This document shows, in pieces, positions 1-9,026 of a DNA stretch of 64,000 nt; the first letter of the stretch is position 1; every line of letters starts with the position of its first letter. The translations under genes and the position numbers were made by a program. The notes under the pieces were generated by a model. It worked only from the letters and a program-made list of their open reading frames with translations, was not told where the DNA came from and made no database searches. Where the stretch lies: the NCBI GenBank assembly GCA_002029295.1, contig MZGW01000002.1, positions 226,001 to 290,000 of the forward strand, written 5' to 3'. Origin of the DNA: Alkalithermobacter paradoxus. GTDB taxonomy: Bacteria > Bacillota > Clostridia > Peptostreptococcales > Peptostreptococcaceae.

Positions 1-43
1 CTGCTTTGACCCTTTTTTTCTCTGACTCTCTCTCTGTTATCAA
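1..43 (-). CDS. Start of a divergent gene, cut by the window edge
   Basis: Reading the minus strand, a Shine-Dalgarno-like AAAGGTGG (complement of 53-60) precedes a TTG at 43-41 by nine bases. The frame stays open to the window edge and gives a short charged N-terminus. A GTG at 56-54 in another frame is also open, so the reading frame is not settled. Too little is present to name a product. Confidence 0.3.
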   Translation of the reverse strand, partial: MITERESEKKRVKA

Positions 44-197
44 GTTGTTTACCCACCTTTCAGATATATTTCATTAAGATTTTATCACGGTAAATAGTTA
101 AATAGCAATCAAAAAATATCAAATATTTAGAATAAAACAATTATTGGAATAATATAATTATTTTAGATAACACATAAGATCATTGGGGGGAGCGAAA

Positions 198-836
198 ATG
201 AGTAATTTAAAAGAAATCACAAATGTTGTAAATCTATGTGGTGAAATATGTAGTGAATTAGAAATGAGCCACGAAATATTCGGAGAAAAGTTTTATAACA
301 CTGCAATAAGAGTTAAAAGATTAAGTGATCTAGATGATGTTTTACCTATAACTATATCTGAAAGGCTTATAACAGATATGGAGCTAACACTTGGAAAACA
401 AGTTAGTATTACTGGTCAAATAAGGTCTTACAATAAATTCTTAGAAGGAAAAAATAGACTTGTAGTGACAGTGTTTGTAAAGGAGATATCTGAAGACTTT
501 GAAGATACTAAAGATCCAAATACTATATTTTTAGATGGATATGTTTGTAAACATCCAATTTATAGAAATACTCCTTTAGGTAGAGAGATAACAGATTTAT
601 TAATTGCTGTTAATAGGTCATACAACAAGTCTGATTACATACCTTCTATTGCATGGGGAAGAAATGCCAAGTTTTCTAAGAACCTTCAAGTAGGAGATAG
701 AGTTCAGATCTGGGGAAGAATGCAAAGTAGGGAATATGAAAAGAAAACAGAAAATGGAGAAGTAGAGAGTAAAGTAGCATACGAAATATCTATATCAAAA
801 ATGAAAAAGATGCCTGAAAATAATGCCAAAGAATAA
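198..836 (+). CDS. Single-stranded DNA-binding protein-like (OB-fold) protein
   Basis: A 212-residue protein resembling clostridial single-strand DNA-binding or primosomal replication protein N-like proteins with two OB-fold-type halves. The second half carries the SSB-like run ITDLLIAVNRSYNKSDYIP, then WGRNAKF and VQIWGRMQSREY, which match the core strands of bacterial SSB. The first half (VSITGQIRSYNKFLEG) looks like a second, diverged OB strand set. The start is placed at ATG 198 because the GGGGGGAG box at 185-192 lies just upstream; a TTG at 183 would put that box inside the gene. It is longer than a normal SSB (about 150-180) and has no acidic DDDIPF-type tail, so it is probably a paralogue, not the replicative SSB. 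Confidence 0.75.
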   Translation: MSNLKEITNVVNLCGEICSELEMSHEIFGEKFYNTAIRVKRLSDLDDVLPITISERLITDMELTLGKQVSITGQIRSYNKFLEGKNRLVVTVFVKEISEDFEDTKDPNTIFLDGYVCKHPIYRNTPLGREITDLLIAVNRSYNKSDYIPSIAWGRNAKFSKNLQVGDRVQIWGRMQSREYEKKTENGEVESKVAYEISISKMKKMPENNAKE

Positions 837-916
837 ATTGTATTGATGAATGGAATTATATTTATTATAATGTTTACATACATTAATACGAAAGAGAAAG
901 TAGTGGGTGAAAAGAC

Positions 917-1507
917 TTGGGTAGTATATGCACAGAGGGTAAAATTGAGATAAATGGAAGTATTTGTCCTGATAAAAAACGAAACAACGTACAGAATTTC
1001 GTAGAGCGTATAAACCCTACTGTAGGAGAAAAAATATTGCTAGTAGGTAATGTATCTAATTATGGTAAATATCTAAATAAACTAGGTGTAGAAGTAACTA
1101 TATTAGAAAATGAAAACGATATATACAAGTCTGCCGCATTGCAAAATTGCAACTGCAATGTTATAAAAGGAAACCTTGAGTATATACCTTTTAAAAAAGG
1201 ATATTTTGATAAGATAATATTTTTAAATTATTTCAATTCATTTCAGGATGAAGAGAAAGTATTAAAGGAATTATGCAGGGTACTAAAATATAATGGAAAT
1301 ATAATAATACAAGAAAATAACCCTAAAAGTCTATATAGTAAATTAATAGCTATTAGTAAGAAGGTTTCTGGATGCAAGTGTAAATTTTATAACCTAGATG
1401 AAATTATGAATATGTTTCAAGCTAGTGGTTTTGATGGGATTTGCAAAAATATAGATAAATATAGTTTCATCTACGTAGGTAGAAAAATAAAAGAAACAAT
1501 GGACTAG
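917..1507 (+). CDS. Class I SAM-dependent methyltransferase domain protein
   Basis: A 196-residue protein with a diverged Rossmann methyltransferase fold. Motif I is degenerate (EKILLVGNVSNYGKYL), an acidic residue ends strand 2 (VTILENE), and the post-motif strand FDKIIFLNYFNSF is followed by VLKELCRVLKYNGNIIIQE, the typical 'leader-rich, glycine turn' of this fold. The substrate cannot be read from the sequence. The first start in frame is TTG 917 (a TGA closes the frame at 908-910), preceded only by a weak GTGGGTG box. Cysteine pairs near the N-terminus, in the middle (NCNCN) and near the C-terminus (GCKCK) are unusual. The gene ends inside a terminator. Confidence 0.65.
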   Translation: MGSICTEGKIEINGSICPDKKRNNVQNFVERINPTVGEKILLVGNVSNYGKYLNKLGVEVTILENENDIYKSAALQNCNCNVIKGNLEYIPFKKGYFDKIIFLNYFNSFQDEEKVLKELCRVLKYNGNIIIQENNPKSLYSKLIAISKKVSGCKCKFYNLDEIMNMFQASGFDGICKNIDKYSFIYVGRKIKETMD

Positions 1508-1528
1508 GGATTTCCTAGTCCTTTTTTT
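1501..1528 (+). terminator. Rho-independent terminator
   Basis: GGACTAGG (1501-1508) pairs with CCTAGTCC (1514-1521) around a five-base loop, followed by seven T. The left arm includes the stop codon of the methyltransferase gene. Confidence 0.85.
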
Positions 1529-1545
1529 GAACAAAGGAGGAAACT

Positions 1546-1689
1546 ATGAAGATATACTATAATGAGATATTTCTTGTGCTATTACTTATAATATTAATAT
1601 CTATTCAGTACTCTATAAATAAGATTATAGTAATTCTAAAAGAGATAAGAAACATACTATGTGAAGTTAAAATAAAGGACAAGATGTAA
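1546..1689 (+). CDS. Small single-pass membrane protein, 47 aa
   Basis: A 47-codon frame preceded by an excellent AAAGGAGG box ending five bases before the ATG. It encodes one hydrophobic helix (about residues 7-20, [11 protein letters not shown]) followed by a basic amphipathic tail with Lys/Arg and one Cys. It ends one base before the ATG of the sigma-54 activator, so the two are probably translated from one message. No family recognised. A small membrane partner of the activator is possible but is only inferred from position. Confidence 0.6.
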   Translation: MKIYYNEIFLVLLLIILISIQYSINKIIVILKEIRNILCEVKIKDKM

Positions 1690-1690
1690 T

Positions 1691-3457
1691 ATGATAGGAT
1701 TAAAGCACATAAAAGAAGATATTGAAAATATAGCAAAAGTAATATCAACAGTTCTTAATGTAGATGTTACTATAGTTGATGAAGATTTAATAAGAATAGC
1801 AGGTACTGGCCACTATAAGAATAAAATAGGAGAAAAAGTAAGTGAACGATCTGCATTTGGAATATCATTATCAAGTGGCAAAAACTTTATAATAGAGAAT
1901 CCAAGAGAAGATAACATATGTAATATGTGTAAAATAAAAGACATTTGTAATGAGTATGCAGAAGTGTCCTGTGCAATAAAGTTAGATGAAAAAGTTTACG
2001 GTGTTATAGGACTTATAGCTTTTAACGAAATTCAAAAGAACAACATAGTACAAAATAAAATAAAGTTAATGGACTTTTTAACGAAAATGGCTGATCTTAT
2101 ATGTAGTAAGATTATAGGTGAGAATAAATCATATGAGCTTAAAGTAGAAACAAGGAAACTTCAGATGCTTTTAAACACAATGGATAAAGCTGTAGTTTCT
2201 ATAGATAAGTATGGAAAAATAGACAAATGGAATGAAAAATTCGTTGAAATATTTAAATTAGATAGTAATCTCAGAAGTTTGAACATATCTAGCATATTAA
2301 GTTTTATAGATATTAATAATTTGACTGATCAAAAAAATAGCTCTTCTTTTACGTATTCAAAGCAAGATTATACATTTAGTGGAATTTATAATGCTAATCC
2401 TATAATGATTGATAATGCTATACAAGGATATGTTTTTTACTTTGTGGATAATTTATCTACCATAAAGGACTTTAATGAAATCACAGCTAATGAATATGGT
2501 GTAAAGTTTAGCAATATAATAGGGAATAGTCCGTTGATGAGAAAAGTTAAAACTAAAGCTAATATAGCTTCAAAGTCTCTTTCTACAGTTCTTATAACAG
2601 GAGAAAGTGGAACTGGAAAAGAAATTTTTGCAAGAGCTATACATAATAATAGTGATAGAGCTAATAATTCTTTTATAGCTATAAACTGTGCAGCCATCCC
2701 AGATGCACTTTTAGAAAGCGAACTTTTTGGATATGAAGAAGGTGCATTTACTGGTGCTAAAAAAGGTGGGAAAGTAGGAAAGTTTGAACTTGCGAATAAT
2801 GGAACATTATTTCTAGACGAGATAGGAGATATGAGTATACATCTTCAGGGAAAGCTTTTAAGAATACTGCAAGAAAGAGAAGTTGAAAAAGTAGGGGGGA
2901 GTATCAGTATACCTGTTGATGTAAGGATAATAGCAGCTACTAATAAAGACCTAGAAAAGATGGTCAGGTGTGGCGAATTTAGAGAAGATTTATATTACAG
3001 ACTAAATGTAATACCTATAAATATTCCACCTTTAAGAGAAAGAAAAGAAGATATTCCTGATTTATTAGAATATATTATTTCAAAATATTCTAATAAGCTA
3101 AATAAAAGAATTTATAAAATAGATGATATAGCTATGGATAAAATCTTTGAATACCAATGGTATGGAAATGTAAGAGAACTTGAAAATGTAATAGAGTATA
3201 GTATAAATATGTGCAGTACAGGTATTATCAGATATGATGATTTACCAGAAAAAATAAAAAATAATGACAAAAGTTTTATGTATGATAATTATGAAAAAAT
3301 AACTCCTCTTTGGGAGCTTGAAAGAAGAGAAATAATAAAAGCATTAGATAAATTCAAGGATTTTAAGAAAGATAAAGAAAAAGTAGCTGATTCTTTAGGG
3401 ATATCTAGAGCTACATTATATAGAAAGTTAAAAGAGTACAAAATAGTCTCAAAATGA
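1691..3457 (+). CDS. cdsR: Sigma-54-dependent activator, CdsR-like (cysteine catabolism)
   Basis: A 588-residue bacterial enhancer-binding protein. The N-terminal sensor region (about 1-150) resembles the GAF-like input of clostridial sigma-54 activators and contains a CX2CX5CX7C cluster near residues 77-95 that could bind metal or sense thiols. A PAS-like segment (about 155-260, [16 protein letters not shown]) follows. The AAA+ domain has Walker A GESGTGKE near 304, the sigma-54 contact loop GAFTGA near 351 and the Walker B run [11 protein letters not shown] Fis-type helix-turn-helix ([17 protein letters not shown]) ends the protein. The next gene is a cysteine desulfidase with a -24/-12 promoter. 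In Clostridioides difficile a SigL-dependent activator named CdsR controls cdsB, and the arrangement here matches; the symbol rests on that synteny. Confidence 0.8.
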   Translation: MIGLKHIKEDIENIAKVISTVLNVDVTIVDEDLIRIAGTGHYKNKIGEKVSERSAFGISLSSGKNFIIENPREDNICNMCKIKDICNEYAEVSCAIKLDEKVYGVIGLIAFNEIQKNNIVQNKIKLMDFLTKMADLICSKIIGENKSYELKVETRKLQMLLNTMDKAVVSIDKYGKIDKWNEKFVEIFKLDSNLRSLNISSILSFIDINNLTDQKNSSSFTYSKQDYTFSGIYNANPIMIDNAIQGYVFYFVDNLSTIKDFNEITANEYGVKFSNIIGNSPLMRKVKTKANIASKSLSTVLITGESGTGKEIFARAIHNNSDRANNSFIAINCAAIPDALLESELFGYEEGAFTGAKKGGKVGKFELANNGTLFLDEIGDMSIHLQGKLLRILQEREVEKVGGSISIPVDVRIIAATNKDLEKMVRCGEFREDLYYRLNVIPINIPPLRERKEDIPDLLEYIISKYSNKLNKRIYKIDDIAMDKIFEYQWYGNVRELENVIEYSINMCSTGIIRYDDLPEKIKNNDKSFMYDNYEKITPLWELERREIIKALDKFKDFKKDKEKVADSLGISRATLYRKLKEYKIVSK

Positions 3458-3484
3458 TACTCAGTATCGTTTTGAGACTATTTT
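3440..3484. terminator. Long perfect-type inverted repeat, terminator after cdsR
   Basis: Two 21-base arms (3440-3460 and 3464-3484) pair fully apart from one G-T wobble, around a three-base loop, followed by TTTTGTTT. The cdsR stop codon lies in the left arm. The arms are longer than a terminator needs, so the element may also act as a DNA site. Confidence 0.7.
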
Positions 3485-3550
3485 GTTTATAATATGATAC
3501 AAAAACCGATAACCTAATTGCGTATATATTGAAATTTAGGCACATGAAAT

Positions 3551-3567
3551 TTGGCATGATTATTGCT
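3551..3567 (+). promoter_or_regulatory. Sigma-54 (-24/-12) promoter of cdsB
   Basis: TTGGCATGATTATTGCT has GG at 3553-3554 and GC at 3565-3566 separated by exactly ten bases, matching the TGGCAC-N5-TTGC consensus. It lies 40 bases before the cdsB start codon and directly behind a sigma-54 activator gene. Confidence 0.88.
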
Positions 3568-3605
3568 AAAAGATATAGTATAAAGATCAATTAGGGGGTT
3601 TTGAT

Positions 3606-4892
3606 ATGAAAAATATACTTTTAGAAATATTAAAGTCAGAGGTTAAGCCAGCTGTTGGCTGTACAGAACCTGTAGCTGTAGCATTAGCATGTTCAAAAGC
3701 GAAGGAAATACTTGATGATACTATAAAAGAATGTAGTGTAGTTGTAAGTTCTAATATATACAAAAATGGAATGTGTGTTGGAATACCAGGAACAGAAAGA
3801 ATAGGTCTAAAAATAGCATGTTCAATGGGATTAGTTGCTGGAAAGTCCAGTGATGGACTTAGAGTGCTTGAAAATCTTACAAAACAAGAAGTATCAGCTT
3901 CTGAAGAGTTTGCAGACAAAAATATGATAAAAATAAATTCTATTAATACAAAGGAAAAAGTATATGTAAGAGTTGATTTGAAAGGAAAAAATAACACATC
4001 TAGTGTTATTATAATGGGAAAACATGATAATTTTGTGCATATACAAAAAAATGATGACATCATAATTGGTAAAGATATAAATTTAGAAATAGAAGAAGGT
4101 ATAACGCAAAGTCCAATAGCTGAAATTACGATTAGTGAGCTTATAAAAGAGATAGAAAAATTTGATTTTGAAGATATAAAGTTTCTCTTAGAAGGTATAA
4201 AAATGAATGAGTCTATAGCTAAATTTGCTTTAGATAATAAAGTGGGTGTTGGAGCAGGATATGGAATAAAAAAAGCTATAGAAGATAATATACTATCAGA
4301 TGATTTGATGAATAGAGCTATGATGATAACCGCAGCTGCATCTGATGCTAGAATGAGTGGTATAAATATGCCTGTTATGAGCTCAAATGGAAGTGGAAAT
4401 CATGGTATCACAGCAATACTTCCTATAGCAGCATACAATTATTTATATCCACAAAGTGAAGAAAGACTAGCTAAGGCACTTGCTATAAGCCATTTGGTTA
4501 CTGCGTATATAAAAAATTACACTGGAAGATTATCTGCTGTTTGTGGCTGTGGTGTAGCAGCTTCAACAGGAGCGTCAGCTGGTATTGTATGGCTTATGGA
4601 TTGTGGGTATGATAAGATCAAAGGGTGTATAGATAATATGATTGCAAATCTAAGTGGAATGATATGTGATGGTGCAAAAGCTGGGTGTGCTTTGAAACTT
4701 GCATCTGCCGCATCTGCTGCAGCTCAAAGTGCACTTATGGCTAAATACGACTGTATAGTTCCCCCGCTTAATGGAATAGTTGGAAATCAAGTTGAGGAAA
4801 GCATCAAAAACCTAGGAAAAATAAGTACTGAAGGAATGATAATAACTGATGAGGTTATAATAAATGTTATGGAAAGCATGAATAGTAATTAA
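3606..4892 (+). CDS. cdsB: L-cysteine desulfidase (serine dehydratase alpha/UPF0597 family)
   Basis: A 428-residue member of the UPF0597/CyuA family, which degrades L-cysteine to pyruvate, ammonia and sulfide using an iron-sulfur cluster. Conserved family features are visible: VKPAVGCTEPVAVALA near the N-terminus, SSNGSGNHGITAILP in the middle, then VCGCGVAASTGASAGI and MICDGAKAGCALKLA near the C-terminus, which supply the likely cluster cysteines. The ATG at 3606 follows an AGGGGG box. The gene is expressed from a sigma-54 promoter and sits alone between cdsR and hpt. The family was once annotated as UPF0597 and can also act on serine; cysteine is preferred here because of the regulator context. 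Confidence 0.85.
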   Translation: MKNILLEILKSEVKPAVGCTEPVAVALACSKAKEILDDTIKECSVVVSSNIYKNGMCVGIPGTERIGLKIACSMGLVAGKSSDGLRVLENLTKQEVSASEEFADKNMIKINSINTKEKVYVRVDLKGKNNTSSVIIMGKHDNFVHIQKNDDIIIGKDINLEIEEGITQSPIAEITISELIKEIEKFDFEDIKFLLEGIKMNESIAKFALDNKVGVGAGYGIKKAIEDNILSDDLMNRAMMITAAASDARMSGINMPVMSSNGSGNHGITAILPIAAYNYLYPQSEERLAKALAISHLVTAYIKNYTGRLSAVCGCGVAASTGASAGIVWLMDCGYDKIKGCIDNMIANLSGMICDGAKAGCALKLASAASAAAQSALMAKYDCIVPPLNGIVGNQVEESIKNLGKISTEGMIITDEVIINVMESMNSN

Positions 4893-4958
4893 TTCAATTG
4901 ACAATATTCTACTTTTTAATTAAAATAGAGTATAAAATTATTAATTGGAGGTACCTAA

Positions 4959-5498
4959 ATGGATATAGAAAAAAAGAAGTGGGAAATCCTATGTTCAGAG
5001 GATGATATAGCTAATAGACTTAAAGAATTAGGCAAAGAAATATCAGATGAATATAAAGATAAAAACTTAATGGTTATTTCTTTGCTTAAAGGAAGTTTTA
5101 TATTCGCAGCTGATCTAGTGAGAAATATAAGTGTTCCTGTGAAAATAGGGTTTATGACTACATCAAGTTATGGTCATGGAAAAGAAACATCAGGTTCTGT
5201 TAGCATGCTTGCTGATGTTACTGATGATATAAAAGGATACGACGTTTTAGTTGTAGATGATATAACTGACTCAGGACTTACGATGAAATATGTTCTTGAT
5301 CACTTAAAAACAAAAAATCCTGCAAGTGTTAAATCTTGCGTTCTTTTAGATAAGCCAAGTAGAAGAAAAGTTGAATTAATTCCTGATTATGTAGGATTTA
5401 CTATAGAAGATAAGTTTGTCGTTGGATATGGATTAAACTATGGAGATTACTATAGAAATGTTCCATATGTATTTGTTGTAACTGATGAAGATAGATAA
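4959..5498 (+). CDS. hpt: Hypoxanthine phosphoribosyltransferase
   Basis: A 179-residue type I phosphoribosyltransferase that salvages hypoxanthine and guanine with PRPP in the cytoplasm. The PRPP loop VLVVDDITDSGLTMKYV lies about residues 93-110, SLLKGSFIFAADLVR forms the early conserved strand, and KFVVGYGLNYGDYYRNVPY is the C-terminal purine-binding signature of HPRT. Length is normal for the bacterial enzyme. A GGAGG box stands nine bases before ATG 4959. It ends at a bidirectional terminator shared with dapH. Confidence 0.93.
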   Translation: MDIEKKKWEILCSEDDIANRLKELGKEISDEYKDKNLMVISLLKGSFIFAADLVRNISVPVKIGFMTTSSYGHGKETSGSVSMLADVTDDIKGYDVLVVDDITDSGLTMKYVLDHLKTKNPASVKSCVLLDKPSRRKVELIPDYVGFTIEDKFVVGYGLNYGDYYRNVPYVFVVTDEDR

Positions 5499-5525
5499 AA
5501 AAGGTGGCGTATGCCACCTTTTTTT
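5497..5525. terminator. Bidirectional terminator between hpt and dapH
   Basis: AAGGTGGC (5501-5508) pairs with GCCACCTT (5513-5520), with A-rich and T-rich flanks on both sides, so it can end transcripts from both converging genes. Confidence 0.88.
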
Positions 5526-6231
5526 ATCCTCTTAAATCATCCAAAAGCTTTGTTTTTTCTTTGGTTTTATCATCTTTCATTTTGATTACCCTAGCAGGAG
5601 AACCTGCAACAACAGCATTTTCAGGAACATCACATGTTACTATAGCTCCGGCTGCAACCACAGAACCTTTTCCTACCTTAACACCTTCAAGTATTACAGC
5701 GTTAGCTCCTATCAATACATCATCCTCTATAATAACAGGATTAGCAGAAGGGGGTTCTAAAACTCCGGCTACAACAGCACCAGCACCAAGATGTACATTT
5801 TTTCCGAGTTTTCCTCTAGCTCCTATAACTGCATTCATATCAACCATTGTATTTTCGCCTATTTCTGCACCTATATTTATTACAGCTCCCATCATTATAA
5901 CTGCATTTTTTCCTATAGAAACCATATCCCTAATTATTGCACCGGGTTCTATTCTAGCCTCAGTATTTAATGGATTATACATAGGTATAGCAGAGTTTCT
6001 TCTATCATACTCTAAGTGATAATCTATTATAGTATCCTTATTTTCTTTCAGTAACATATCTACATCTTCATATTCTCCGAAGATAGTATACAGATTCTCA
6101 TCTCCAAATATTTTTAAATTAGGATACTTATTAGAAGCTATCTTTCCTTTCAAAAAAAGCTTAACTGGAGTTTTTTTCTTAACATTTTTGATGTACCTTG
6201 CGATTTCGTATGGATCAGTCATATTCATCAT
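5524..6231 (-). CDS. dapH: Tetrahydrodipicolinate N-acetyltransferase
   Basis: A 235-residue left-handed beta-helix acyltransferase. It acetylates tetrahydrodipicolinate in the acetylase branch of diaminopimelate synthesis. The C-terminal two thirds show hexapeptide repeats (for example [29 protein letters not shown] in part, then [14 protein letters not shown] and [10 protein letters not shown]), and the N-terminal DapH domain (about 1-80) is present. Two adjacent ATG codons begin the frame; the first (6231) is spaced about ten bases from AAGGGGGG. It is the last gene of asd-dapA-dapB-dapH, sixteen bases after dapB. Confidence 0.92.
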   Translation of the reverse strand: MMNMTDPYEIARYIKNVKKKTPVKLFLKGKIASNKYPNLKIFGDENLYTIFGEYEDVDMLLKENKDTIIDYHLEYDRRNSAIPMYNPLNTEARIEPGAIIRDMVSIGKNAVIMMGAVINIGAEIGENTMVDMNAVIGARGKLGKNVHLGAGAVVAGVLEPPSANPVIIEDDVLIGANAVILEGVKVGKGSVVAAGAIVTCDVPENAVVAGSPARVIKMKDDKTKEKTKLLDDLRG

Positions 6232-6247
6232 TAGTACAAATCCCCCC

Positions 6248-7003
6248 TTATAATGTATTTATCATATTTTTCATATTATAATAACCAGCTTGCTTAGTAA
6301 CTATAAATTTGGCAGCTTTCTTAGCACCTTCAGCAAATACTTCTTTAGATAAAGCCATATGATTTATCTCTACTATTTCATCAGGACCTGCAAATATTGT
6401 TGAATGCTCTCCAACTATAGTTCCACCTCTTACTGCATGAATACCTATCTCAGATTCGTTTCTTTTTGCATCCTTACCATATCTTCCATAATTAAACTCA
6501 CATTCATCGTTTAAAGCTGATTTTATTTCATTTGCTATCATTAAAGCAGTTCCACTTGGAGCATCTACCTTTTTATTGTGATGCTTTTCGATTATTTCTA
6601 TATCAAAACCTGAAAGTGCTTTAGTAGCTATCTTTACTAAATCTAGGATTAAGTTTACACCAATTGACATGTTAGAGCTATGGAATATTGGGATATCTTT
6701 TGAAGCTTTTAATATATCATCAAGCTCTTCATTACTATAGCCTGTTGTAGCTATAACAAGTGCAGTTTTGCTATTTTTAGCATATGATAGCAAATCATTT
6801 AAACTTTCAGGTCTTGAAAAATCTATTATGACATCTACTTTCTCTTTAATATCTAAAGGGTTATTATAAACAGGAAAACTTAATGAAATATCTGTTTTTT
6901 TATCAATACCTGCTACTAGATTAAAATCAGGATCCCTACTTATAGAATTGATTAAAACCATTCCCATTTTTCCGAGGCATCCATTCAAAGCTACATTAAT
7001 CAT
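6248..7003 (-). CDS. dapB: 4-hydroxy-tetrahydrodipicolinate reductase
   Basis: A 251-residue NAD(P)H-dependent reductase. The N-terminal Rossmann nucleotide loop reads [10 protein letters not shown], with GCxGxMG in place of the usual GAx[19 protein letters not shown] is the DapB catalytic signature (His and Lys near the substrate), and [18 protein letters not shown] matches the C-terminal dimer region. The ATG at 7003 follows AGGAGG closely, nine bases after the dapA stop codon, in keeping with co-translation in the dap operon. Confidence 0.94.
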   Translation of the reverse strand: MINVALNGCLGKMGMVLINSISRDPDFNLVAGIDKKTDISLSFPVYNNPLDIKEKVDVIIDFSRPESLNDLLSYAKNSKTALVIATTGYSNEELDDILKASKDIPIFHSSNMSIGVNLILDLVKIATKALSGFDIEIIEKHHNKKVDAPSGTALMIANEIKSALNDECEFNYGRYGKDAKRNESEIGIHAVRGGTIVGEHSTIFAGPDEIVEINHMALSKEVFAEGAKKAAKFIVTKQAGYYNMKNMINTL

Positions 7004-7012
7004 AAAAACCTC

Positions 7013-7894
7013 CTATGATAATTTAAATCCGTAGTTTATCAATTCTTTTTTCAATACTTCTAAATTATTTTCACTCATTTCTGTTAAAGGAAGTCTAAAT
7101 TCTCCCATATTAAATCCTAAAAGGTTCATAGCAGTCTTAACAGGTATAGGATTTACTTCTATAAATAGAGAGTCTATTAGAGGTTTCATATCAAGTTGAA
7201 GCTTTCTAGACCCTTCGATATCTCCTTCTAAGAATTTATAAACTAAATCATGAGTATCACGTGGACATATATTAGCAACAACTGAAATAACTCCAATTCC
7301 ACCTAATGATAATAAAGGAAGAATCATATCGTCGTTTCCAGAATATATAGCAAAGTCTTTAGGACAAATTCTAGCTATTTCAGCAATCTGAGAAATATCT
7401 CCGCTTGCTTCTTTAACACCAACTATATTTTTGATTTGTGCAATCTTAGCTAAAGTAGATGGCAATATATTTACGGCAGTTCTTCCAGGAACGTTATAAA
7501 CTATTATTGGTATATTTACAGAATTTGCTATAGCCTCAAAATGAGTTATAAGTCCCTTTTGAGTAGCTTTATTATAATATGGAGTGATAACTAAAAGACC
7601 ATCAGCACCTAATCTTTCTGCCTCTTTGCTAAGGTGAATAGAGTGAGCAGTATCGTTAGAACCAGTTCCTGCTATAACGGGTATTCTTTTATTAGTTTTT
7701 TCTATAACAAACTTTATAGCAGATAACTTCTCATCATCAGTCATAGTGGAAGCTTCTCCAGTAGTTCCACAAACTATAAATGCATCAGTTTTTTCTTTGA
7801 TGTGAAATTCGATTACTTTTTCGAAAGCATCAAAGTCAATTTTACCATCTTTAAAAGGAGTAACAAGAGCAACACCAGAACCTTTAAATAGCAT
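7013..7894 (-). CDS. dapA: 4-hydroxy-tetrahydrodipicolinate synthase
   Basis: A 293-residue class I aldolase-type TIM barrel that condenses pyruvate with aspartate semialdehyde. Signatures include [10 protein letters not shown] at the N-terminus, [37 protein letters not shown] and the Schiff-base lysine in VGVKEASGD. Length is standard. The start ATG 7894 follows AAGGGTGG. It lies fifteen bases after asd in the same operon. Confidence 0.95.
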   Translation of the reverse strand: MLFKGSGVALVTPFKDGKIDFDAFEKVIEFHIKEKTDAFIVCGTTGEASTMTDDEKLSAIKFVIEKTNKRIPVIAGTGSNDTAHSIHLSKEAERLGADGLLVITPYYNKATQKGLITHFEAIANSVNIPIIVYNVPGRTAVNILPSTLAKIAQIKNIVGVKEASGDISQIAEIARICPKDFAIYSGNDDMILPLLSLGGIGVISVVANICPRDTHDLVYKFLEGDIEGSRKLQLDMKPLIDSLFIEVNPIPVKTAMNLLGFNMGEFRLPLTEMSENNLEVLKKELINYGFKLS

Positions 7895-7909
7895 AAATAA
7901 CCACCCTTT

Positions 7910-8908
7910 CTAGATTAAATTATATTTTAATATATATTCAGCAATTTGAACTGCATTTGTAGCCGCACCTTTTCTTATGTTGTCAGCTACTATCCACATA
8001 TTAATTCCATTATCTAAGCTAAAATCCCTTCTAATTCTTCCAACGAATACTTCGTCTTTGCCAGTAACATTTAAAGCAAGTGGATATTCGTTAGAACTTG
8101 GATCATCTAAAACAACCACTCCATGTGCATTTCTTAAAGTTTTAAATATATCTTCAATTTCAAAAGTTTTTTCAAACTCCACATTCACAGATTCGCTATG
8201 GCAATTAAAAACTGGAACTCTAACAGTTGTAGAAGTTATTTTTAATGAGTAATCATTCAATATCTTCATTGTTTCATTTATCATTTTCATCTCTTCTTTT
8301 GTATATCCATTTTCTAAAAACGTATCTATATGAGGAAGACAGTTATTTGCTATTTGATGAGGATAAAATATATTTTTATTTCCTTTTAATCCTTCTTCAA
8401 GATCGTTAATACCATTTACCCCAGAACCTGAAACAGCTTGATAAGTAGAGTATACTATTCTTTTAATTTTGAATTTATCGTGAAGAGGTTTCAAGGCAAC
8501 GACTGCTTGAATTGTTGAACAGTTAGGATTTGCTATTATTCCATTATGATTTTTTATATCTTCTGGATTAACCTCAGGTACTACTAAAGGAATATCTTTA
8601 TGCATTCTAAATGCACTACTATTATCAACAACTATAACTCCTTTTTCCTTAGCTATAGGAGCGTACTTTAAGCTTACATTTCCTCCAGCTGAAAATAAAG
8701 CAATGTCTATATCTCTATCGAAAGAGTTTTCGTTTAATTCTTCAACTATGTAATTTTTACCTTTAAATTCTAAAGAAGATCCTGCAGATTTTTTAGATGA
8801 GAACAGATAAAGGTTTTCTATAGGAAAGTTTCTATCTTCTAAAACCTTTAAAAATGTTCTTCCTACCATTCCGGTAGCTCCTACTATTGCTATATTAGCC
8901 ATTTTCAA
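7910..8908 (-). CDS. asd: Aspartate-semialdehyde dehydrogenase
   Basis: A 332-residue NADPH-dependent enzyme at the head of the diaminopimelate operon. It has the N-terminal GATGMVGRTFL loop, the catalytic cysteine in ANPNCSTIQ, YQAVSGSG, and the C-terminal GRIRRD motif. A TTG at 8908 is spaced eight bases from GGGGG, whereas the internal ATG at 8902 would be fourteen away, so TTG is preferred; the difference is two residues. No lysine riboswitch is visible in the 100-base leader. Confidence 0.94.
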   Translation of the reverse strand: MKMANIAIVGATGMVGRTFLKVLEDRNFPIENLYLFSSKKSAGSSLEFKGKNYIVEELNENSFDRDIDIALFSAGGNVSLKYAPIAKEKGVIVVDNSSAFRMHKDIPLVVPEVNPEDIKNHNGIIANPNCSTIQAVVALKPLHDKFKIKRIVYSTYQAVSGSGVNGINDLEEGLKGNKNIFYPHQIANNCLPHIDTFLENGYTKEEMKMINETMKILNDYSLKITSTTVRVPVFNCHSESVNVEFEKTFEIEDIFKTLRNAHGVVVLDDPSSNEYPLALNVTGKDEVFVGRIRRDFSLDNGINMWIVADNIRKGAATNAVQIAEYILKYNLI

Positions 8909-9026
8909 TTTACATACCCCCTATAAAGAATATATGATAATATACTTATATATAGTATAGTTCATTATAAATATATTCTAGATATCAAAATAGGTGAGTA
9001 CTATTTTGTAAGGGGTGATTGCATTT

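Noticed and set aside
5504-6019. 171-codon open frame on the plus strand
   Set aside because: Antisense shadow of dapH; composition is a mirror of the hexapeptide repeats and it has no ribosome binding site.
8909-9026. Possible lysine riboswitch before the asd-dap operon
   Set aside because: The leader is only about 100 bases and AT-rich; none of the conserved lysine-box stems are visible.
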